Part shown: positions 22,331 to 34,846 of the stretch, one piece after another
Numbering within the stretch: the stretch's first letter is position 1
Layout: each line of letters starts with the position of its first letter
Assembly (NCBI GenBank): GCA_017311185.1
Contig: JAESUZ010002551.1
Coordinates: forward strand, 2,852,001-2,916,000
Direction of reading: 5' to 3'
DNA length: 64,000 bases
Source of the DNA: Proteles cristata cristata
Taxonomy: Eukaryota; Chordata; Mammalia; Carnivora; Hyaenidae
Program-made: the position numbers and the translations under genes
The notes under the pieces: model-generated
What the model was told of the DNA's origin: nothing
The model's input: the letters and a program-made list of their open reading frames with translations, nothing else
Database searches by the model: none

Positions 22331-24338
22331 TTTTTTTTTTTAAATTGATGCTTACAGGAATGTAGGTTTTTTTTGGCTTCACCCCACGTGTTCAACCAAA
22401 TTACCTTTCTTTACTGTGTTTATTATGTGGGGAAAAAATGAAAACCTGAAGCATAGATTCAGATTTGAAAGAAAGAAAAAGGAGAGAGAAACGTGAGGGG
22501 ACATGTATTGATTTTCTTTTCAACCTGCTTTCTAGTTTGCATTAAGTCTGCCTGCTGCCTAATTTCCATCATGTCTACTTTGATTTCCATTTTTGCCTAT
22601 TGATAAGAGCTTATTTCCTGGCTCTAGGTGTTAACCTTTAAACCCAGTCATGGTCAGTGAAGAATAGTTGTTTGTTATTTCCTCACCGTCTTTCCCTTTA
22701 CAAGAGGCTTTTGGTTATTACCCTGCCCCCCCACCCCTTCCATGTACATCCTCTGTCCTGGGAATTTTTCATAAAACTGGCTCTCTTTAATCTTCTATGG
22801 AGGATATAGTCATATATATCATCTCTCTAAGACTTTCAGTGCTAAACTTGGTGTCAGTATTCAGAGAATATTTTAAAGGACTGTTGGGCAGCTTAGAAAA
22901 CCAAAGGTAATGAATGAATTCTGAACGTTGTACTTCATTAGCAATTTTTTGTTATTTTTTCACCCTGTGGCCATTGGGTATTGTGTTGTATCTCAGCTGG
23001 CATGGAAATGTTCAGGAGTTGTGAGCTGCTTGATTTTAAGTCTTGAGAAATCAGAATATATCTTGATTTTGTTTGTATGTGTGTCCCAGGGGCCTAGCTC
23101 ACTTGCTGGCCAGTATGATTTAGAATTCCTCATGTTTCATGGAGAGATAAGTATATTCTGTCACATTCTGTGGGACAGAATATAGACCAGAGGGGACAAG
23201 TTCCACAAAAAAATGGCTCATTTTGACTTAGGATAAAAAAATGGCAAAAAAAAATACTTCATTCTGTCAAAAATTTTAACATACAGTATGAATTTCAGAA
23301 AATGTTGGCTTATGGTTGTCAGACATAGTCACCGACATGAGAACTATAAAATCCTTTCATGAAAACTTAGACTAGAACTTCAGCTTATAAGCAAGCTCCA
23401 AAAAAGTCACATAAACAGAAAGATGCATCTTTGTTTTTCTATCCTGTAGTTGTGTGTGCACATTTCTTAATCCAACTGGACAGTTCCAAGTTTTTTCCCA
23501 GGACTGTGGATCAGCAGAGGGTGGTAGCCATAATCAAGTTTATGAGAAGGAATTCTAAATTAGAAGACAAATGACTTCCCACAGGGTAGCTATAATCTGA
23601 ACCTGATTTTGTTTCCCAATATTGAAGAATTTAAGGACTGGAATAGATAATAGGATTATACTCAAAAGATTTCTTTAAATTCTTTGTGTGTATGTGAATT
23701 TTCATTTCTGGAATGGTCAGTAGTGATTATCATCTAGTATTTATTGCCTGTCTAAGAAAAACAAAGAAAAAAGAATGTACTATTTTTTCATTTTCTCACT
23801 ATCTGGTTTTTGCCAGTGTTATTTTACTGAATTTGCTTTCACCCACGTTACCACTTACATATTTCAGTTCTGAATTAGTGACCTTTTTAGTCCTTGGCTG
23901 CTCTGGAAGTCTTTGAAAAGGTTGCTTCTCTCATCCTCATAACTTTTTTCTTAATACTAAGTCATTCTTCCTTTCTGTTTCTTTAATATAACTTCTTTCT
24001 CTGGATGTGGGCACATCCCAGCCTGAGTCAAAGCCCTTTTTATTCTCCTCTGTACCATCAGAGCTCAAATCTGTTTCTGCAGATATTTCCTAAACCTCTT
24101 TGATGAGTTTTCTCCCACAACTGCAGTCTCTCTCGCACACTTCTCTCTGGACAGGTGTTCTGCAGTCACTTCATGATCAGCACGTCTGTTGCTAAACCTA
24201 CCAGCTTTTCCTCTGGAGAGGTCTTTTCAACATTTTCACATGTCTGTAAGTGGCTCTACTACTTCAACAGACATCCCAGCTTATTAAATATCTGTTGCAG
24301 ATGATGTGGTGAAGAGAAAATTAGAATTTTGATGAGGG
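22331..24338. other. Unique intronic sequence
   Basis: About 2 kb with no recognised exon or repeat. 24000-24300 has mixed composition and may hold an unrecognised old repeat. Confidence 0.45.
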
Positions 24339-24956
24339 TTAGTTTTCTATTATTGCTCGGCAACAAATTAGCTCAAATTCAGTGGCTTAAAACAACACAA
24401 ATTTTTTATCGCATTGTCTCTGTGTGTCTGGGAACCATTTTCAGATTAGCTGGGTCCTCTCCCAAGGTGGACACAGGTGCTGGCTGTGGAGGTGATTGCA
24501 TCTGAGGTTTGGGATTCTCTTCCAAGCTCATTCAGGTTGTTGGCAGAGGTCAGAATTCCTTGTGATTATATGACCGAGGTCCCTGTTTTCTTGCTAGCTG
24601 TTGTCTGCTCTCCTTTTGGCTCCTAGAGGTCACCCTCAAGTACTCGCAGTTCATAATGTGTTTTTTCTAGTCTCTAGTCCTTGTAGGAGAGCTGCTGCTT
24701 TCTGACCTGATTAAGGGCTCATCTGATTATGTCACACCCACTCCATAGGATCTCCCTTTTCATTAACTCACAGCTAGCTACTGAAGGACTTTAATTATAG
24801 CTGCAAAATCCTTTTTTCCATGCAAGTAGCATCATCATGAGAGTGAGATCCCATTATATTTATAGTTCCACCACACCCAGGGGGGAAGGATTATGCAAGG
24901 TGTATATACCATGGGGTGGGAATCCTGAGGACCATCTTAGTCATCTGCTTACAACA
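24339..24956 (+). mobile_element. MaLR-type solitary LTR (MLT1 group)
   Basis: AGTTTTCTATTATTGCTCGG, AACAAATTAGCTCAAATTCA, GTGGCTTAAAACAACACAAA, TTAGCTGGGTCCTCTCCCAA and the end GAGGACCATCTTAGTCATCT match the MLT1 LTR consensus order. Confidence 0.78.
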
Positions 24957-26779
24957 GGATAAGTGGAGGCGAGAATGGTAGGCGTGCAGTCTTTAGTTAC
25001 ATCAGTGATGATGTTGTGATGGTTATATTAACATAGGTGGTGCCTATAAAATACTGCTTTAAAATTTCATTGGCATATGTGTATATGTGTTAATGAAAAA
25101 TAATACTGATTATGTATCTGTATTGATAGTTTAAAAACATACTTAGAAAATGTTTTAATATTTATCTACATTACACTAATTGTATCTAAAAATCTGTCTT
25201 TGATACTTTTTAGTAAATGTTTCCCCTTTGAATGTGAAATTTAAGATAACTTTTAGAACTGTGTTTTTATCGTGAGATACATGTGAGTACTTTTTGCTCT
25301 TATTCTTTGTTATAAAATTCCAGATAATTATACATGCTTTTTCCCCTAGCTAGCCTACATAAGGTGTAATATGAGGTGACTGCTGTATCAGTCCTCACAG
25401 ATAAGAATAATTGGTTCTGGTGAATAATCAAATTATGACTTTCATCCTACTTTGCCCTCTGACCTTTGGAGGAACAACGTTCCTCTTATTTTTAGTTGCT
25501 TTTGTATGTGTGTGAGTCAAACTGTGCTTGAAATGTTATTTTTCTGAGGAGCAAATCTGTTAAAAGAAAGAAAATGTGGATTTCTTATTTGAATGAAAAG
25601 AATAGTGTTTCTGCTCTGGTTTCCTAAAATATATTTATAAATAGCATCTGTTTGTACATAAATATATCGAGATTTGTTGTTAATTATTTTCTGCTTGTGT
25701 TGCTAACATTGGTGACAGAGCTTTTCTTTTAGTCATATCTATCTTGCATTATTTGCTCTAGTGTCTAAAACATTTCCCCAGTCTAAGAAGGAAGTCTCTA
25801 TTTAAGGGAGCCACTGTTTTGCATTCATTTTGTATACACTGAAACCTGTTGCTAGTTTTTGCCTACTTACTTAATCAACTGTAGGAAAGAAAGATTTTCA
25901 GTCTTTTACTTTACAGAGGTTGGGATTCAAAGCTTTACATGATTTTTACAAATATGGTATATTAGCTAGAGGATTTTGTAGGAAACAAAAGGAAGAAGTC
26001 AGCTTTGGTTTTATTTTCAAATCACTGGGTTCTGTTGATAATGGTATTTAGCTGATATGAAATTAAATATTGAAACTTGAAGACTTAACTGTTTTTTTTT
26101 TTTAAATTTAGAGCTGTTTATAGCTATCAAGACCATTATGTGGAACAGTCTTTTACATATATATTCATAGAATATTCTGCCATAGCTTCTCTAGCACTGT
26201 GCTTGATCTGAAAGAGTTTAAAATAAAATTGGAAATTAATATGCTTATCTCTGCCCACCTATACATTTGGTTTTCATTTCTCTTTATTGACTTAAAATTT
26301 TTTTCTGTTAGAAGAAAAAAGATTCATGAATCAGTCAGTATTTTATTCATCTAACAATTCAAATCTTTCTTGAACTTGTCCTGGTCAGGTTGACATTTTG
26401 CCTCAATTAAAGGAGTCCTGATATATGAATTCACAAGATAACATCTTGTTTTTGAATGTCATTAAAATGTGGTTTTCACCCAATCTCAAGGTGTTTGATG
26501 TATCTTAGACCCTAGTTATCTTGTTCATCCATCAATGTTTCTTCCTATTTCCTGGGTATATGAGATCTAATTTTGACAATGTTAATAGCCTTCTAAGGAA
26601 AGGAATATGCCACAATTGTAGAAGGAAAAAATTGTTGCTATCAAGGTGAATAAAACACACTTCTCTGTGCAGGTGCCCACTTTTCAAGTAGCTTACCTGT
26701 TTTTCTTTTGTTTTTTCTCTGCATGACTGTTTTGATGCTAGCTGCATATTTCAAATCTTCAGTTTCAAATGGTATTGCT
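24957..26779. other. Unique intronic sequence
   Basis: About 1.8 kb with no recognisable feature. Confidence 0.5.
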
Positions 26780-26789
26780 ATTTCTTATC

Positions 26790-27056
26790 ATTTAAAAATG
26801 TTTATTATTAGATAAAAACATTTATCTAATGTTTATTAATATACATTTCCAATTATATATAAATATATTTTAGGAAACCAGAGCAGAAAAGTGAGGGAGG
26901 GGCAGAGAGAGAGAGGGAGACAGAATCCCAAACAGGCTCCGTGCTGTCAGCACAGAGCCCAAGGTGGGGCTCACACTCATGAACTGTAAGATCATGACCT
27001 GAGCCAAAATCAAGAGTCCAGATGCTTAGCCAATTCAGTCAGTCAGGAGCCCCACC
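26790..27056 (-). mobile_element. Carnivore SINE with an extended, rearranged tail
   Basis: GAGGGAGGGGCAGAGAGAGA, CCAAACAGGCTCCGTGCTGT, GTGGGGCTCACACTCATGAA and head end CAGTCAGTCAGGAGCCCC. A 10-bp duplication ATTTCTTATC flanks it (26780-26789 and 27057-27066). The tail holds repeated TGTTTATTATTA-like units and is unusually long. Confidence 0.9.
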
Positions 27057-27066
27057 ATTTCTTATC

Positions 27067-27893
27067 TTAAACACAGATATCAGGGAAGTAATGGTTGGAA
27101 AAGTAATGAGTGATTCAGTTCATTATTTTATTAAATGTGTGCATTAGCACAAATATATAAATATATGGATAAGGAATGTTCTCCTCTTCATGGTAAAGTT
27201 TATAGCAATCCATATTATAAAAAAGAAGTACTCTTAGAAATTTACATTCATTTCCTATTTGAACAAATGAAAAAACTGAATAAAGGTATAGGCAAAATAC
27301 TTAAGAACATTTATATTATCTCTGATATTTACACACACATCTATCTACACATGTCGATGTGGTGGATGGAAGTTGTGGAGAGTTTTTCACTGGTATGCAT
27401 ACCATGTAAAAGTATAAGAGATCCCTGGGGAAATTGATTCTTAGCATCAGAGATACTTCTTTTCATCTGCTTTTATGTATGTGCATCATATAAATCAAAT
27501 ATACCATTCTTTTCATCACTGCAGTATGGCTTCTATTAAATCCAAAGAGAAGGTCTTCTTTTTGAAATTAAAATAGGGAAGCCAAACAAGATGCAGTCTA
27601 TTAAAAAGTAGATATTTTAAATGTATGTCAAAACTATAATCATATTATTGCACTTTACAGCTGTCAGATACTACACTGAAATTTCATTCTTATTAAGGAA
27701 TTAGTAAGTGAGTAATTTGAAGAAAATGATTTAAAATTAACTTAGAAATTATTCTTCCCTTTTGGATTATGGCTATTTCATTAACATATCATCTGTGATT
27801 ATGAGGATGATGGGTTTTTTAGAATGCTCATGAACTACCGTATGACCTACTCTGTTAGATGTTCTCAAATTGGTATGCAGATGGATGGATTTG
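27067..27893. other. Unique intronic sequence
   Basis: AT-rich, no recognisable feature. Confidence 0.45.
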
Positions 27894-29276
27894 TGGCCAT
27901 CTGGATGTCCTCTTTGGAGAAGTGTCTGTTCATAACTTCTGCCCATTTCTTCACTGGGTTGTTTGTTTTTCGGGCGTGTAGTTTGGTGAGTTCCTTATAG
28001 ATTCTGGATATCAACCCTTTATCTGATATGTCATTTGCAACTATCTTTTCCCATTCCGTTGGTTGCCTATTAATTTTCTGGGTTGTTTCCTTGGCTGTGC
28101 AGAAGCTTTTAATCTTGAGGAGGTCCCAACAGTTTATTTTTGCTCTTGATTCCCTTGCTTTTGGGGATGTGTCAAGTAAGAAGTTGCTGCGGTGGAGGTC
28201 AAGGAGGTTGTTTCCTGCTTTCTCCTCTAGGTTGTTGATAGTTTCCTGTCTCACGTTCAGGTCCTTTATCCATTTTGAGTTTATTTTTGTCCATGGTGTG
28301 AGAAAATGATCTAGTTTCATTCTTCTGCATGTTGCTGTCCAGTTCTCCCAACACCATCTGTTAAAAAGGCTGTCTTTTTCCATCGGATATTCTTTCCTGC
28401 TTTGTCAAAGATTAGTTGGCTGTATACTTTTGGGTCCACTGCTGAGTTCTCAATTCTGTTCCATTGGTCTATGTGTCTGTTTTTGTGCCAATACCATACT
28501 GTCTTGATGATGACAGCTTTGTAGTAGAGGCTAAAGTCTGGGATGGTGATCCTCCCCGTTTTGGTTTTATTTTTCAGGATTACTTTGGCTATTCGGGGTC
28601 TTTTGTGGTTCCATACAAATTTTTGGATAGTTTGTTCTAGTTTTGAGAAGTATGCTGGTGCAATTTTGATTGGAATTGCATTGAATGTGTAGAGTGCTTT
28701 GGGTAGTAATGACATCTTAACTATATTTATTCTTCCTATCCATGAGCATGGAATGTTTTTCCATTTCTTTGTGTCTTCTTCAATTTCCTTCATAAGTTTT
28801 CTATAGTTTTCATCATACAGATCTCTTGTATCCTTGGTTAGGTTTATTCCGAGGTATTTTATGGTTTTTTGTGCAATTGTGAATGGGATCAGTTTCTTGA
28901 TTTCTCTTTCTGTTGCTTCCTTGTTGGTGTATAAAAATGCAACCGATTTCTGTACGTTGATTTTGTACCCTGCAACTTGGCTGAATTCTTGGATCAGTTC
29001 TAGTAGGCTTCTGGTGGAGTCTGTCGGGTTTTCTATGTAGAGTATCATGTCATCTGCGAAGAGTGAAAGTTGGACTTCCTCTTTGCCAATTCTGATGCCT
29101 TTGATTTCCTTTTGGTGTCTGATGGCTGATGCTAGGACTTCCAGCACTATGTTAAACAGCAGTGGTGAGAGTGGGCATCCCTGTCGTGTTCCTGATCTCA
29201 GGGGGAAAGCTCTGAGTTTTTCCCCGTTGAGGATGATGTTAGCTGAAGGCTTCTCATAGATGGCTTTGAGATGTTG
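27894..29276 (-). mobile_element. L1 ORF2 internal fragment (reverse transcriptase to C-terminal region)
   Basis: On the - strand this reads as L1 ORF2: [19 protein letters not shown], then [14 protein letters not shown], the catalytic FADDM motif and [21 protein letters not shown]. The first frame is open for 276 codons from Met (29147 to 28317). The frame then shifts at a short T-run (28375-28379) and continues to about 27894. Both ends stop inside ORF2. There is no 5'UTR, 3'UTR, poly(A) or visible target duplication. The reading frame is otherwise well kept, so it is younger than the other L1 pieces here. It is not a functional gene. Confidence 0.92.
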
Positions 29277-29349
29277 GCATATTAAATGTATTAAAAGTCA
29301 CTCCTGACTTTTCCTTCTTCCTCACTTAGCAATATATTTGGATATGTTT
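29277..29349. other. Short unique spacer
   Basis: Unrecognised host sequence between the L1 fragment and the next SINE. Confidence 0.4.
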
Positions 29350-29562
29350 TTCTTTCTTTTCCTTTTTTTTTTTTTTTTTTTTTGAGAGAGAGCATGTGCA
29401 AGCTCACAAGGTAGGGGGAAGGGCAGAGGGAGAGAGGGAATCTTAAGCATCCTCCAGGCCCAGTGGAGCCTGATGCCGGGCTTGATCTCACCACTATGAG
29501 ATCATGACCTGACCCGGAATCAAGAGTAGGATACTTAACCAATTGAACCACCCAGGGACCCC
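29350..29562 (-). mobile_element. Carnivore SINE
   Basis: Long T-run (tail) at about 29363-29383, GAGAGAGAGCATGTGCAAGC, GGGCTTGATCTCACCACTAT and head end CCACCCAGGGACCCC. Confidence 0.9.
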
Positions 29563-29629
29563 ATGTTTCTATATTCATGTAGAGAGAGAGCTGCCTCATT
29601 CTTTAGAAGGGCTGTATAGTTTATTATTT

Positions 29630-29890
29630 GATAAATTTACTGTAATTGCTTAAATAGTTCTCTGCTGAGGGCCACTCATGTTGTTCCTAGTTTTTTAATG
29701 ATTACAACTGGTACTGTGATAAGTCATGTAAACATTCTTTTGAACCTGTAGGATTATTTCTGTAGGATAAATTCTAGAAGTAAAATTGCCGAATCTAAGG
29801 GAGGATATAACTTATATTCTCACCAGAAACATGTGAGAGTGATCGTTTTCTCACTCCAGTATCCATCATATGCAGCTTTGCTCTAGCTAA
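29630..29890 (-). repeat. Old L1M 3'-end fragment (antisense)
   Basis: TGTAGGATAAATTCTAGAAG and TAAAATTGCCGAATCTAAGG match the antisense L1M phrase usually read as AGGATAAATTCCTAGAAGTG with GGAATTGCTGGG. Confidence 0.6.
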
Positions 29891-30139
29891 TTTTGAGTCC
29901 TCTCATGCTTCTGTCAGTTTGTACTTTCTAATGCCATTGGGAAATTACCCCTGCCCCACCATAGCGCCATCCTGTCCTCCAGTCTTGCTTTTCCTTTCAG
30001 ACTCAGCTCTCCCACAAATTTCTCTTGGAAACATCCTTGCTCTGTTATCCCCATTTTTGCTGTTTTCCTGCAGAACTTTCCAGACCCATTTTGGAGTCCT
30101 CTTCTTTGGGTATGTGTGAGATTCTTTTATAAACATAAC

Positions 30140-30320
30140 AGAATTATTCTGCATTACTTCTTTTACAGTGCTCAACACCCAGAACTTTCCTCAGTAACTC
30201 ATTGCTTGCACTTCCATTCAGCCGATCTCTAGACTCTTCCATTTTCATCTCTTTGTCCAAAACACTTGCCTGTGTCAACATGTAGTTGAGTCCTAGTAAA
30301 TGTGTTTTTAAATGAATTAA
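30140..30320 (+). repeat. L2 LINE 3'-end fragment
   Basis: CAAAACACTTGCCTGTGTCA, TGAGTCCTAGTAAATGTG and AAATGAATTAAA resemble the L2 3' end (cf. GTGCTCAATAAATGTTTGTT). Weak but ordered. Confidence 0.4.
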
Positions 30321-31619
30321 AATCAATCAGTGTCAGAAGTTTAGGTTGGATGAGACCTTGGTGATCATTACATCCAACATATTTACTTTAGTAGTGAGAA
30401 ATAATTCCTAATTTTAATGTTCTAAATTAAAAATAAGGCAATTCAATTGTCTTTTAAGGGAAAAAAATAAGGGAAAAAATTAAAGCCAGTTGTTTTTTTA
30501 CTTGACTGTTTCTCTGGGCCCAAGTCAATACGCCAGTCCTCCAGTCCTTAAGTTGTAGGTTTTTATAATGGAATATGCTGTTGTTTGTTCAAACGTAACA
30601 CATATCATAGACATATCTTTTGTTTCTTTCCGTTACTTTTATTGCTCAGTCATCCTTTGTTTTCAGGACCTTGCTTGGAATAAGTTTCCTGTGACCTGTC
30701 CAAGTTTGGAAACACTGAGAGATGGACAAGAATTTGGAAAGCAAAGGATTATTGTTTTACTGATAAGACAGTTGAAAAACATCATGCCTTGGTGAGCAGG
30801 CCAAGTGATCCTATTTGTGCTTCCTGTCTCCATTTCCTCCTGGACTGCCTAGACTTTGGTATTTTGGGAAGATTTGCGTGTGTAGAGCAGATATGGTTTC
30901 TTAAAATCTCTGTATTCACATTGGTCTGGAACAGGGAGGAAAAGAGAGGCAGTCCTTAGTGTTTACAAACTTTTAAAAGATTAACTGTACCGCTTTCAGA
31001 AAAGTGGACCAGAATTGCTTCTAACCAGGTGAGCTCCTTTCTTCAGATACGAAGAAGGGTAGGGATCCAAGAGAGGATCCTGAGCCAGTGCTCCAACATG
31101 AAAACAAGGTGTATTGGAGGGAAAGAGGCTCCCTCTTGCATTTTTCTTAACCCTTCCCATGATGAGTTATGTACTGTTTCTGTCGCACATATCTTCTGTA
31201 GGTGTTTTGTGTTTTCCCCACATCATTTGGTTCTCTCCTCTTGAACTGTAAGAACCCAGTTTTCTTGATCTCCAACATCTCGCTATGACAAGTATTTTAC
31301 TTGCTGTTTGGATTGCCAGTCATCCTCATAGGCTTTCACAGCCCTGGTTTGACTTTTCACAGCCTAGGAGTCTGCATGTGAGAAAAACCTCATATGACTG
31401 ACAGATCTTTGGGAAACATTCCTTTAGTCCCTAGTTCCCGCTTCAACTTCCTTTCATTTCATTGAAGTTTTTTAATATTTATGGAGTTCCTGTTAACTCT
31501 CATAGTTTTATACTTCTTGGTACATCTGCATAGAATATTTATAGATTCTTTTTTCTCCATCCTCTATTTGATAGGCAAGAGAAATGCTTAGATTTATTAA
31601 AACATTCTCCCCAAATGCC
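30321..31619. other. Mostly unique intronic sequence
   Basis: Holds no exon I can support. Around 31230-31310 there is weak similarity to an L2 3' end (CTTGAACTGTAAGAACCC). Confidence 0.4.
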
Positions 31620-32210
31620 TAATTCATTTGGTACTGAAACCTAAAATTAGACCAAAAACCCGAAAGAGCCATGGAAGAATAGAGAAGTGGGGGAATCTTT
31701 TCCTTTCTTCCCTTCTGGGTTCTTTGTCTGGTCTATTAATTAAAGTGACACAAGACAAATTAACAGAAAAAAAACCCTCAAATTTTAATTTTGTACATAT
31801 GGGAGATCATAAAAATATGAGACTAAAAAGGTGACCAGAGCAGGCAGTTTTACTATCTTTTAGACAAAGATACAATAGATTTGTGAAGAATAGACTAGAC
31901 AAAGAAGTTTGGGTTTGGAATAGTCAATTCATGAAGAAGTAACAGCGTTTGTTTATGCAGTTTTTCAGTCCTAAATTCCTTGTCTCTGGTGATAAGGATG
32001 TCTCTTAACTTTCTGGTACAGGGAAGGTACCTTTCACATGGAAGATTTGTTTCCTATTTTCAGGGGGACAGAGGAAGGTCAGAGCGACCTTTTGCACTGG
32101 CTGTTTTCTTAAGTAGCTTTAATTCAAAACAGTCAGTATTGCCAGTGTGGCATATTTTGGGGCAGCCTTCCCTGAACCCCATCAAGAGGAATATCACATC
32201 ATGTAGCTAT
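31620..32210. repeat. Possible old LTR-type repeat
   Basis: GTAGCTTTAATTCAAAACAG, GCATATTTTGGGGCAGCC and TTCCCTGAACCCCATCAA are phrases I associate with old LTR elements, but I cannot name the family. The open frame at 31980-32288 is not supported as a gene. Confidence 0.3.
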
Positions 32211-32359
32211 ATCTTGGGTCTTTTTCAGCTGGATGTTTGTAATGATAGAGATTGTTTTGTTTCAGGGTCTCTGCTTATTTCCCAGTAGCTGAATGTGAAA
32301 CCTTACCATTATGCATTGATTTTGTTTTTGTAAAAACATAATTTTAAAATTGTGACTGA

Positions 32360-32599
32360 GGGGCGCCTGGGTGGCTTAGTCGGTTAAGCGTCCGACTTTC
32401 CCTTGGGTCATGATCTCGCGGTTCGTGGGTTCGAGCCCTGCGTCGGGCTCTGTGCTGACTGCCAGCTCAGAGCCTGGAGCCTGTTTCAGTCTGTGACTCC
32501 CTCTCTCTCTGACCCCCTGCTCACGCTGTCTCTCTCTCTCTCTCCTAGAAATAAAGCATTAAAAAAAAATTTTTTTTTAAATAAATAAATAAATAAAAT
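32360..32599 (+). mobile_element. Young carnivore SINE, 4-bp-insertion subfamily
   Basis: Near-consensus copy with head GGGGCGCCTGGGTGGCTTAG, intact B box GGTTCGTGGGTTCGAGCC, diagnostic GCTGACTGCCAGCTCAG and tail CTAGAAATAAAGC then (AAAT)n. Exact 14-bp duplication AAAATTGTGACTGA (32346-32359 and 32600-32613). Confidence 0.97.
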
Positions 32600-32613
32600 A
32601 AAATTGTGACTGA

Positions 32614-33519
32614 AAATCAGCAATGAAAACACTGCGTTGTCCCTTTTCATGGGTTGGTGGCTGAATTTAGATTGAGAAGAATACAGTGGTTCATCAGGTA
32701 ATTATGGAAATAAGTGCCACACACAAAGGTCTTAGATAATCAATCCTCTGTGTCTGGAGTGTAGATATTCACCATTAATATATATATATGAAGGTTTCTT
32801 TTTCCCCCCTTTTATCTGCTTTACAGATTTTCAGCTGCAAAAATTTCAGTAATTTTCCACAAGAAAGTTTACTTGTAAAAGGTTTTCCTAGAGCTAATTT
32901 TGTAAAATCGAAGAGAGTAAGAGAGCAAACCCTATTTAACTTCTATGTTTGCAGTTTTATGTTTTGATTTTTAACTTTTAGAAGATAGATACTTACTCAA
33001 GATCAGGTCAGAGAGTCAAGATCTTAATTAGTTTTCTTTCTATTTATTGTTTAGTTTAAGCCAGCTTGAGTAGTGATAATGAGGTAATGAAACTCTTTTT
33101 AAACAAGCTTTTTAAAACATGTACAGCCAGGTAAGTTGTCTCCTTCAAAGATGTCACTATAGGAGGTCATTGCATTTATTACAATAACAGCTCTGTTGCT
33201 CAGAGTAATGGTAGATCTTTTGAGGAGAGTTTCTGTCAAAGTGTATAGCACATTTTTTGAACATTTTCAGTGTTAGCATGACATCAGTAACCAACGGTAT
33301 ATTTGAATTTTGGAAGCAGCCGACATTCATTCACCATCATCTTTTCACTAGGATGGGGAATGCACCTATTTATTATTTAGAAAGGATGGTTAGGAAATAA
33401 TGATTCTGGTTTTCTCAAGAGTCACATTAATTGTCTCTGAAGGATTTTCAAAGGAGAAATTTTAAGAGTTTTGAGCAATTTCAGTATCACTGGCATAGGT
33501 GAAGAGGATGTCAAGATAC
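32614..33519. other. Unique intronic sequence
   Basis: No recognisable feature; a short (TA)n run is at about 32778-32788. Confidence 0.45.
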
Positions 33520-33527
33520 TGGTTTGA

Positions 33528-33735
33528 GGGGCACCTGAGTGGCTCAGTTGGTTAAGTGTCTGACTCTTGATTTAGGCTCAGGTCATGATCTCATGGTTCA
33601 TGAGATTGAGCCCCACATCGGGCTCCATTCTGATAACGCAGAACCTGCTTGTGATTCTCTTATTCTCCCTCTCTCTCTGCCCTTCCCCTTTGCTTCTCTC
33701 TCAAAATAAATAAATAAATATTTTTTAAAAAATGA
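33528..33735 (+). mobile_element. Carnivore SINE
   Basis: GGGGCACCTGAGTGGCTCAG, CTGACTCTTGATTTAGGCTC, GAGCCCCACATCGGGCTC and (AAAT)n tail. Short 8-bp duplication TGGTTTGA (33520-33527 and 33736-33743). Confidence 0.93.
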
Positions 33736-33743
33736 TGGTTTGA

Positions 33744-34846
33744 AAGTGACAAAATGCAACTGACTATTTAGTTCTGTTGTAATTTTTAAAAACTGCTCAT
33801 TAATTGTAATATGCTGGCATTGTGAAGGAACATTAATGGAACCAAAATAGAATAGTTTGACTTGGTGTGATTACCATTTGCTCGTAGAAAGTCATTGTAA
33901 GCTGGCTGGCAATAACTGGAAATGGCCTTTGGGACTGAATGATAGGTAAGGAAATGACAGCTAATGGAATAGAATGGAATGCATGAGTGCAGAGGGCACC
34001 TGGTAAGGAAGTATTGCTAGGGTTTGAGACAAATGGTGAGATGTAATTATTTATTCTCTGGTATCTGTTTCATGCCGAGATTTCCTAGATTTTCCTGGCT
34101 CAGGGTAATCAAATAATTTTCCATCATAAAAATTATATGATCATGATAAAAAAATAAGGATTTAAAATGACCTCCATATTTCTGATTAGGATTGAACCCT
34201 CACATATATCTTTCCTCCATGATAATGACAGTGAGGGACTTCTAATAAACTTACAAGAACAGAGTAGATGAGAGACATCAATAAAAATTTGGAAGATGTC
34301 AGAAAAATGGACAAGGGGCAACTAACTTAATTGGGTAGAGAGTTCAGTAAGAAGCAAAATGGAAACATTGATATCTCAGAAAACTGGGCTCAAGTGTGGT
34401 GCTGAAAGCAAGAGTAGATTATTTTAACTTAAAAAGACACTAAGCTCTAAAACTCTGTTTTATAATGGGAAGTCAGGCAGTCATAGTTTTGCTTTGTGTT
34501 ACATCTCTAATACGTGTGAGAAGATAGAAGTGCCAGTAACAAATGCTCTTTTGGCTTAATGATTGTTTATGCTTTACAAAAAACAATGTTTAAATATTAT
34601 TAATAGAATAACATACAAGTAAGGAGACCAAATGGAATTACAGACTTTTTAGACATTATACTTACTTTTATGGGATGTGCTGTTGCACATGTTCCTCATG
34701 TCTGCATTCTGGATAAGACTCTTTTGTTGGAAATAACGTTTTCAAAAACTGTTCAATAACATAGAAAGCATTGCTTTCCTGCTACTATAGAAGCAGGAAG
34801 AAGAAAGAATGTTTCTTTTTGTCTTAAAAACTTTCTTTTACCAGTA
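33744..34846. other. Unique intronic sequence
   Basis: About 1.1 kb with no recognised feature. Confidence 0.45.

Noticed and set aside
24339..24956. Intact endogenous retrovirus
   Set aside because: Only a single LTR is visible; there is no gag or pol-like sequence next to it. The same holds for the LTRs at 15230-15582, 42635-42980 and 52273-52634.
28317..29147. Functional reverse transcriptase gene
   Set aside because: It is an L1 ORF2 fragment lacking the endonuclease region, the 5' end and the 3' end, and the frame breaks downstream.
32360..32450. tRNA gene (A and B box present)
   Set aside because: The boxes belong to the tRNA-derived head of a SINE, followed by the CT-rich body and A tail, with target duplications on both sides.
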